Assembly: GCA_044359885.1 (NCBI GenBank)
Contig: JBIKLI010000304.1
Location: 1 to 5,355, forward strand
Source of the DNA: CAIOSQ01 sp044359885
GTDB lineage: Bacteria > Pseudomonadota > Alphaproteobacteria > CACIAM-22H2
Direction: 5' to 3'
Length of the DNA: 5,355 nucleotides
The notes beneath the pieces are model-generated. The model made no database searches. It worked only from the letters and a program-made list of their open reading frames with translations, and was not told the DNA's origin. Positions 1-5,355 of this stretch are shown here, one piece after another. Within the stretch, counting starts at the first letter, position 1. Each line of letters opens with the position of its first letter. The translations under genes were made by a program, and so were the position numbers.

Positions 1-13
1 GCCGCCCTTTTTT
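1..13 (+). terminator. possible 3' end of a rho-independent terminator, cut by the window edge
   Basis: A GC-only run (GCCGCCC, 1-7) is followed directly by six T residues (8-13). This is the shape of the right arm of a terminator stem plus its U tract for a plus-strand gene ending before the window. The left arm, expected to resemble GGGCGGC, would lie outside, so the stem cannot be verified. If correct, it separates the transporter operon from whatever lies upstream, and it argues against the minus-strand reading frame proposed over the same bases. Confidence 0.3.
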
Positions 14-144
14 CCGGCCGGACAGACGGCCTGCATGGGCACACCCGAATTCCGATCGCCCGGCACGTGCCCCACATCCGCTTCCAGCACTTCGCCTCCA
101 AGTTCGCCGATCTGACCGACCAGCGTCGCACGAGCCACCGACAT
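1..144 (-). CDS. possible partial hypothetical protein, N-terminal 48 residues, running off the left edge
   Basis: On the minus strand an ATG at 144-142 opens a frame of 48 codons that continues without a stop to position 1. The previous in-frame stop lies 14 codons upstream (complement of 184-186). The peptide begins MSVARATLVGQIGELGG and has an ordinary protein-like composition rich in Gly, Val, Glu, Ala and Asp. Many codons start with G, the bias of real coding DNA, and this favours the minus strand over the overlapping plus-strand frame, whose product is rich in His, Arg and Phe. Against it: there is no clear Shine-Dalgarno sequence before the ATG, the piece is short, GC-rich DNA makes long open frames common, and a terminator-like motif overlaps its end. 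I do not recognise the family. If real, it would be transcribed divergently from the transporter operon. Confidence 0.25.
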   Translation of the reverse strand, partial: MSVARATLVGQIGELGGEVLEADVGHVPGDRNSGVPMQAVCPAGKKGG

Positions 145-560
145 TGGGCTCTGTCGGGCGCCATGACGCGAACGCGCCTTCTCTCAGGCCACTGTCCGCC
201 TCGGCGCGACGACCTGGACATGCGCAGGGGCGCCGCGATCGCCACCAGCAGAAACGTGGAAACAGCGTCGTCGCAGCAGCGAAACGACCGTCTGCTTCCG
301 TCCGCTGTCGGGTCGCTCGCCCTGACAGCCCGGGGAAAGCGAAATCCGTCGATTCCACCATTACCGCCACGTGGCGATCCCCGACGCTCATGGATTTCCC
401 GGTTCACGCGACGAACGCAGCGGCGAGGTCGCCGCCGGATCCGGCTTGCCTTGCGTTGCCAGCAGAGCCGGGGCCGCCGGCGAACTGGCGACCGGACCAC
501 GGCTCCATTTCAAGCCCGACGCCGCCGATGTCGCGGCAGGCGGCTGCCGGCGATGGCCGA
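145..560. other. stretch with no supported gene
   Basis: Several open frames cross this stretch, but their products are very rich in Arg, Pro and Ser and look like random translations of GC-rich DNA. No frame keeps a consistent coding codon pattern. A hydrophobic run (LLPSAVGSLALTA, plus frame, about 295-330) and a strand-like segment (VDSTITATW in another frame, about 348-374) could be traces of a secreted protein's N-terminus, but this is weak. I could not identify a convincing promoter pair or operator. A perfect 12-base palindrome (GCCGGATCCGGC, 434-445) is present and is of a length expected by chance. Confidence 0.5.
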
Positions 561-861
561 TTGCCGGACAGGCAGGAGGTCGAGGCGATCATCGACGTCC
601 TGTCCGTTGCCAACAGGATCTTCACCCTGAACATGTCGGCCCATCCGCAGTGCCAGGCGCACCAAGGGCCTCATTGACCATCGACGCCGGGCTGCCGACA
701 GGGCGCCGTGCCGCTGTCGCTCGAACGCCGGTCCGCCGACGGCGCCAACCCGATCCGGGATCCTGACGGCGATCGCGAATATGGTCGTCCAGGTCGCGAC
801 ACCGGGCGATCCGATCGACAAATGTCTGGACTGGAGATGACCGGAACTGCGAGGCTTACCA
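561..861 (+). pseudogene. frame-broken coding remnant, possibly the C-terminal part of a lost substrate-binding protein gene
   Basis: Seen: three pieces have coding-like codon use but lie in different frames. The first (561-635) reads as a helix containing EVEAIIDVLSVANRIF. The second (747-761) reads NPIRD. The third, shifted by one base, starts at 760 with ILTAIANMVVQVATPGD and continues to CLDWR, then a TGA stop at 838-840; in the same frame past the stop it reads PELRGL. Joining NPIRD to ILTAIAN needs two missing bases near 760. Known: CUT1 operons usually carry the extracellular solute-binding protein immediately upstream of the first permease, and those proteins end in amphipathic helices, often with an acidic or aromatic pattern. 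Inferred: this is the decayed 3' end of that gene. The length (about 300 bp here, at most 650 bp if N-terminal traces count) is far below the usual 1.2-1.3 kb. Alternatives are a relic of another helical protein or chance open frames. Confidence 0.35.
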
Positions 862-880
862 TGGGTTTGGGTCTACTCAT

Positions 881-919
881 GTGCCGCGCGGCCGCAACCA
901 ACTGGCCGCCACGCGGCAC
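881..919 (+). promoter_or_regulatory. strong intergenic hairpin upstream of the first permease
   Basis: GTGCCGC (881-887) pairs with GCGGCAC (913-919), and GCGGCC (888-893) pairs with GGCCGC (904-909). This gives 13 GC-rich base pairs with a three-base bulge (910-912) and a ten-base loop (894-903). No T run follows, so it is not a canonical rho-independent terminator. It lies 12 bases before the Shine-Dalgarno sequence of the first permease. In binding-protein transporter operons, a hairpin in this position commonly protects the upstream binding-protein mRNA or dampens downstream expression. Such a role here is inferred, and it fits an ancestral gene ending near 840-870. Confidence 0.6.
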
Positions 920-930
920 GAGCCTCGTCC

Positions 931-938
931 AGGAAGGA
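931..938 (+). promoter_or_regulatory. Shine-Dalgarno site of the first permease
   Basis: AGGAAGGA lies seven bases before the ATG at 946. It is strong and well spaced, and it fixes this start over the next in-frame ATG near 1042, which would remove the N-terminal half of the first membrane helix. Confidence 0.75.
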
Positions 939-945
939 CAACGAC

Positions 946-1872
946 ATGGCATCTGACGCAGCGGCATCGACCACGACCCCACGTGCGCCGCGATCCAGCC
1001 TGCGCAAGGCGGCTCAGCGACGCTCCACCATCGCGTTCCTCATGGCGCTGCCGCTGATCCTCATCATCGTCGGGCTCGTCGCCTATCCCGCCGGCTACGC
1101 GTTGCATCTCGCCACGCTCAACAAGTCGATGGAGGAATTCGTCGGATTCGACAACTTCCTGTTCCTGTTCGAGCGCGAAACCTTCTGGATGGTGGTCTGG
1201 CAGAGCTGCATTTTCGCCATCAGCGCCGTGTTCTTCAAGGCGGTGATCGGGTTCATCGTCGCCCATCTGGTGCACAACATCCCGCTCAAGGGACAGCGCA
1301 AATGGCGCGGCATGCTGCTGGTGCCTTGGGTGATCCCGCCGGCGATGAGCACGCTGACATGGCTGTGGCTCTTCGATTCGTCCTACAGCGCCTTCAACTG
1401 GCTGTCCGAGAGCCTCGGCGGTCCACGCATCCCGTGGCTGGGCGAGACTGGCTGGGCGCGGTTTTCGATCATCCTGGTCAATGTCTGGTACGGCGCGCCG
1501 TTCTTCATGATCATGTATCTCGCGGCGCTGAAATCGGTCCCCGAGCAGCTCTACGAGGCGGCGGAGATCGACGGCGCCGGATGGTGGCAGCGCATGTGGT
1601 ACATAACGCTGCCGATGATGCGCAACATCATCGCCATCACGATGCTCTTCTCGACCATCGTCACCTTCGCCAATTTCGACATCGTACGCGTCCTGACCTC
1701 CGGCGGACCGATCGACACGACGCATGTCTTCGCCACCTACGCCTTCAAGCTCGGGATCGAGGCCAGCGACATCCCGCTCGGCGCCTCGGTCTCGCTGTTC
1801 ATGTTCCCGCTGCTCGCCATAGCGGCGATCGTCATCCTGCGCGACGTCTCCAAGCGAGGGAATCAGACCTGA
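946..1872 (+). CDS. CUT1-family ABC transporter inner-membrane permease (MalF/UgpA type)
   Basis: This 308-residue membrane protein is one half of the translocation channel of a binding-protein-dependent importer for sugars, polyols or similar solutes. A basic N-terminal tail rich in Ala, Thr and Arg (1-26) is followed by six likely transmembrane segments, at about 28-52, 82-108, 120-143, 171-194, 224-245 and 276-298. The cytoplasmic EAA loop, which docks on the ATPase, is clear: E204-A205-A206, G210 and L222-P223, in the context EAAEIDGAG...ITLP. Length and helix count are normal for UgpA-like members, and the long periplasmic insertion of E. coli MalF is absent. The start is supported by a good Shine-Dalgarno site. 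Its TGA stop overlaps the ATG of the second permease by one base, so the two are probably translationally coupled and made in equal amounts. The substrate cannot be read from the sequence; 'sugar' is the family's usual assignment. Confidence 0.95.
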   Translation: MASDAAASTTTPRAPRSSLRKAAQRRSTIAFLMALPLILIIVGLVAYPAGYALHLATLNKSMEEFVGFDNFLFLFERETFWMVVWQSCIFAISAVFFKAVIGFIVAHLVHNIPLKGQRKWRGMLLVPWVIPPAMSTLTWLWLFDSSYSAFNWLSESLGGPRIPWLGETGWARFSIILVNVWYGAPFFMIMYLAALKSVPEQLYEAAEIDGAGWWQRMWYITLPMMRNIIAITMLFSTIVTFANFDIVRVLTSGGPIDTTHVFATYAFKLGIEASDIPLGASVSLFMFPLLAIAAIVILRDVSKRGNQT

Positions 1873-2777
1873 TGACCACCGCAGCCGCCACCCTCCCCGC
1901 CGCCGCGACGGGCCGCGGCAGCATGAAGAAGAATCGCCGATGGGCGCTGATCTGGAGCTACGTCTTCCTCTCGGTCTTCGTGGTCTTCTTCCTTCTGCCG
2001 CCGATCTACATGTTGATCACCTCGCTGAAGACCAGCGCCGAGATCTCGGCTGCCAACAATCCATGGTGGGTCTACAACCCCACCTTGGCCAACTACCGAG
2101 CCCTGCTGACATCCAACGAATTCGTGATGTTCTTTCGCAACTCGGCGGTCATCTCGATCTGCGTCGTCGTCGTCACGATGTTCGTCAGCGTGCTTGCAGC
2201 CTTCTCCCTGGCGCGCATGAAGTTCTGGGGCTCGGCGACGCTCGCGACCGGGGTGTTCCTCACCTACCTGATCCCCGAGACGCTGCTCTTCATCCCGCTG
2301 TTCAAGATCTTCGCCTGGCTCAACGAGGTCACGGGCATCCAGTTCATCAATCGCTGGTGGATCCTGATCATCCTCTACCCGACGCTGACCGTGCCGTTCT
2401 GCACCTGGATCATGATCGGCTACTTCGCCTCGATCCCGAAGGAGCTGGACGAGGCCGCGATCATGGACGGCGCCACCTACACCCAGGTCCTCACCAAGAT
2501 CTTCATCCCCGTCGCCCTGCCGGGAATCATCGCAGCGACGATCTTCGCCTTCACGGTCTCATGGGCGCAGTTCCTGTATCCGCTGGTCTTCACGACGTCG
2601 GCGGACCAGCTCGTTTTGCCGGTCGGCATCGTCACGACACTGATCAAGGGCGACGTGTTCAACTGGGGGCAGATCATGACCGGTGCGCTGCTCGGCGCCC
2701 TGCCCCCGCTCGTCATCTACGCCTTCCTCATGGACTACTACATCGCCGGCCTCACCTCCGGCGCGACGAAAGGCTGA
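1872..2777 (+). CDS. CUT1-family ABC transporter inner-membrane permease (MalG/UgpE type)
   Basis: This is the second channel subunit, 301 residues, expected to pair with the permease just upstream. After an Ala/Thr-rich N-terminus with a basic patch (MKKNRR, 18-23), likely transmembrane segments lie at about 25-49, 90-115, 123-149, 160-183, 212-236 and 268-292. The EAA loop is present at E194-A195-A196 with G200 and I212-P213 (EAAIMDGATY...IFIP). The early region LLPPIYMLITSLKT (41-54) is typical of MalG-type subunits. I chose ATG 1872 because it overlaps the preceding stop (TGATG) and a GAGGG motif lies upstream at 1856-1860. ATG 1923 (residue 18) is possible, but its upstream sequence is a poor ribosome site. 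Four bases separate the stop from the ATPase start. Length is normal and nothing appears broken. Confidence 0.95.
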   Translation: MTTAAATLPAAATGRGSMKKNRRWALIWSYVFLSVFVVFFLLPPIYMLITSLKTSAEISAANNPWWVYNPTLANYRALLTSNEFVMFFRNSAVISICVVVVTMFVSVLAAFSLARMKFWGSATLATGVFLTYLIPETLLFIPLFKIFAWLNEVTGIQFINRWWILIILYPTLTVPFCTWIMIGYFASIPKELDEAAIMDGATYTQVLTKIFIPVALPGIIAATIFAFTVSWAQFLYPLVFTTSADQLVLPVGIVTTLIKGDVFNWGQIMTGALLGALPPLVIYAFLMDYYIAGLTSGATKG

Positions 2778-2781
2778 TCCC

Positions 2782-3885
<1,104 letters not shown>

Positions 3886-3903
3886 GCGAGGAGGCGCGCG
3901 GAC

Positions 3904-4674
3904 ATGACGCGAACGGGTGACGGCAAGGTCGTCTGGATCACTGGCGCCGGCAGCGGCATCGGGCGCGCCAGCGCGATCCTGCTCGCCGCGCGCGGCCATC
4001 GTCTGGTCCTGACCGGCCGGCGGGCCGCGCCGCTCGAGGAAACCGCGGCGCTCGCCCGTGCCGCACCCGGCGTTCACGACATCCTCTGCGTGCCGGCAGA
4101 TCTCGCCCGGCGCGCCGACGCCGACGCCGTCGTGTCGGCGGCTCTCGGGCGCCACGGCCGACTTGACGCCGTGGTCGGTGCTGCCGGCGTCAACGTGACC
4201 CAGCGGATGTGGTCGCAACTGTCGGCCGGGGACATGGATCATGTCCTCGACGGCAACCTGCGCAGCCAGATGTACACCGTCGCCGCCGCCCTGCCCGCGA
4301 TGCGCGAACGCAGGGACGGCGTCTTTGCGATCATCTCGTCGATCGCCGGCCGCGTCATCGGCGCCGTCAGCGGACCCATGTACACCGCCGCGAAGCATGG
4401 GCTGACCGCCTTGTCGCATTCGATCAATGTCGAGGAATGCGTCAACGGCATCCGTGCCTGCGCGATCCATCCCGGCGAGGTGGACACGCCGATGCTGGCG
4501 CAAAGGCCGAAGCAGCTGTCACCGGCCGAGCTCGCGACCGTCCTGCGGCCCGAGGACGTCGCCGAGGTCGTCCGCTTCGTCGTCGAGACGCCGGCGAATG
4601 TGTGCCTGAACGAAATCTGGGTCACGCCGACGCATAATCGAGGCTATGTCGCCCAGCTCGGGCGGGGATCTTGA
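3904..4674 (+). CDS. short-chain dehydrogenase/reductase (classical SDR, YdfG-like C-terminus)
   Basis: This 256-residue soluble oxidoreductase has a Rossmann fold. Cofactor motif TGAGSGIG is at 13-20; D66-L67 after the third strand and Arg39-Arg40 after the second strand suggest a preference for NADP. The catalytic set is present: N118, S146 in ISSIAG, and Y160-xxx-K164. HPGEVDTPM (189-197) is the usual loop after the sixth strand. The C-terminus (NEIWVTPTHN, 236-245) resembles YdfG-type SDRs, which oxidise hydroxy acids or reduce aldehydes and ketones, rather than the FabG type ending in a DGG motif. The usual NNAG motif reads VGAAG (91-95). A strong GAGGAGG (3888-3894) lies nine bases before the start, and only 18 bases separate it from the ATPase stop, so it is very likely cotranscribed and acts on the imported compound or a product of it. 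The exact substrate is unknown. Confidence 0.92.
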   Translation: MTRTGDGKVVWITGAGSGIGRASAILLAARGHRLVLTGRRAAPLEETAALARAAPGVHDILCVPADLARRADADAVVSAALGRHGRLDAVVGAAGVNVTQRMWSQLSAGDMDHVLDGNLRSQMYTVAAALPAMRERRDGVFAIISSIAGRVIGAVSGPMYTAAKHGLTALSHSINVEECVNGIRACAIHPGEVDTPMLAQRPKQLSPAELATVLRPEDVAEVVRFVVETPANVCLNEIWVTPTHNRGYVAQLGRGS

Positions 4675-4755
4675 ACCCGCCGCCGGATTGACGCGCCCGC
4701 CGGGCTCTTCCATGTTCCCGGGCCTGCGGACGGGACAGGCGAGGCAGCCGTGGCG
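4675..4755 (+). promoter_or_regulatory. short intergenic gap carrying the HyuA-like gene's ribosome site
   Basis: This 81-base gap holds AGGCGAGG (4737-4744), eleven bases before ATG 4756 and five before GTG 4750. Either start is possible; they differ by two residues. I prefer the ATG because HyuA-type proteins normally begin only a few residues before the DIGGTFTD motif. I found no convincing terminator or promoter here, so readthrough from the SDR gene is likely. A five-base inverted repeat (GCCTG 4722-4726 / CAGGC 4736-4740) touches the ribosome site but is weak. Confidence 0.5.
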
Positions 4756-5355
4756 ATGAAACGGGTGGCGATCGACATCGGCGGCACGTTCACCGACCTC
4801 GTGCTCGAGGATGGCGGCCGCCTGATCACGCGAAAGGTCCTGACGACGCCGCGGGCGCCCGAGGACGGCGTCATGACCGGATTGCGCGAGATCCTGGCGC
4901 AGGCCGGGCTGCGCGCGGCTGATCTCGACGTCCTGCTGCATGGGACGACCCTTGCGACCAACGCGATCCTGGAGCGCAAGGGCGCCCGCACCGCGCTGAT
5001 CGCCACCCAGGGTTTCCGCGACGTCGTCGAGATCGCGTATGAGAGCCGCTACGACCAGTACGACATCTCGATCGAAAAGCCCGCCCCGCTGGTGCCGCGC
5101 CATCTGCGCTACGCCATCCCCGAGCGCGTCGACGCCGCCGGCGGAATTCGCCGGCCGCTGGACGAGGACGCGGTCCGGGCGCTCGTGCCCGAACTGCGCC
5201 GCGCGGAGATCGGCGCCGTTGCCGTCGCCCTGCTGCATTCCTACGCCCATCCCGCGCATGAAGAGCGGGTCCGCGCCATCCTGGCGGCAGCCATGCCCGA
5301 CCTGCCGGTCTCGTTGTCGAGCGAGGTCTGCCCGGAGATCCGCGAGTACGACCGC
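4756..5355 (+). CDS. hydantoinase/oxoprolinase family protein, A (HyuA-like) subunit, partial: N-terminal 200 residues
   Basis: The frame is open from ATG 4756 to the last base, giving 200 codons of a protein that in this family is usually about 680-700 residues, so the gene continues past the window. The N-terminus carries the ATP-binding motif DIGGTFTD (7-14) of the sugar-kinase/actin-like fold, then HGTTLATNAILERKG (62-76), which belongs to the Hydant_A_N domain. VALLHSYAHPAHE (157-169) and SSEVCPEIREYDR (188-200) mark the boundary toward the main hydantoinase A domain. Family members couple ATP hydrolysis to opening of a lactam or hydantoin ring (5-oxoprolinase, N-methylhydantoinase), or to carboxylation of ketones (acetone and acetophenone carboxylases). 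They usually work with a B subunit encoded next door, expected downstream. It follows the SDR by 81 bases on the same strand. The N-terminus alone does not tell which reaction applies. Confidence 0.93.
   Translation, partial: MKRVAIDIGGTFTDLVLEDGGRLITRKVLTTPRAPEDGVMTGLREILAQAGLRAADLDVLLHGTTLATNAILERKGARTALIATQGFRDVVEIAYESRYDQYDISIEKPAPLVPRHLRYAIPERVDAAGGIRRPLDEDAVRALVPELRRAEIGAVAVALLHSYAHPAHEERVRAILAAAMPDLPVSLSSEVCPEIREYDR

Noticed and set aside
162..174. 13-base sequence CATGACGCGAACG repeated at 3903-3915, at the start of the SDR gene
   Set aside because: About one such match is expected by chance in a window of this size and composition, and the flanks do not match.
434..445. Perfect 12-base palindrome GCCGGATCCGGC as a possible operator
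   Set aside because: This length of palindrome is expected about once by chance in GC-rich DNA of this size. There is no second copy and no promoter nearby.
67..766. Three overlapping plus-strand frames (67-630, 144-677, 371-766) as full-length genes
   Set aside because: Each product is mostly Arg-, Pro- and Ser-rich with no family features. Only short pieces have coding-like codon use, so none is credible as a whole gene.
1302..1871. In-frame upstream extension of the second permease by 190 codons
   Set aside because: The extension is an out-of-frame reading of the first permease, Arg/His-rich and without membrane segments. The true start overlaps the first permease's stop at 1870-1872.
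4519..5259. Minus-strand 246-codon frame opposite the end of the SDR gene and the HyuA-like gene
   Set aside because: The plus strand here has clear SDR and HyuA motifs; the antisense product has none and is an Arg/Asp/Gly-rich shadow.

Overview
The window is GC-rich DNA (about 60-65% G+C by eye, with G or C at most third codon positions). Its style and gene content point to an alphaproteobacterium of the rhizobial or Rhodobacterales kind. That placement is inferred from composition and gene types; no marker gene is present.

Layout: positions 1-945 hold no intact gene that I can support. They contain a possible terminator tail at the left edge, a doubtful partial reading frame on the minus strand (1-144), an unexplained stretch (145-560), a coding-like but frame-broken remnant (about 561-861), and a strong hairpin (881-919). 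From 946 onward five genes run on the plus strand, tightly packed: two inner-membrane permeases of the carbohydrate-uptake type (946-1872 and 1872-2777, stop and start overlapping), the ABC ATPase that powers them (2782-3885), a short-chain dehydrogenase/reductase (3904-4674), and the N-terminal 200 residues of a hydantoinase/oxoprolinase A-type protein (4756 to the window end, where it is cut off).

The genes read as one catabolic operon: import of a small organic compound by a CUT1-family ABC importer, NAD(P)-dependent oxidation or reduction by the SDR, and ATP-dependent ring opening or carboxylation by the HyuA-like enzyme, whose HyuB partner would be expected just downstream. The substrate cannot be read from the sequence.

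The main oddity is that the periplasmic substrate-binding protein gene, normally directly upstream of the first permease, is not intact here. In its place is a short stretch with coding-like codon use in changing frames, which could be its decayed remains. I see no CRISPR array, tRNA, rRNA or insertion sequence, and nothing that amounts to a clearly new biological system.
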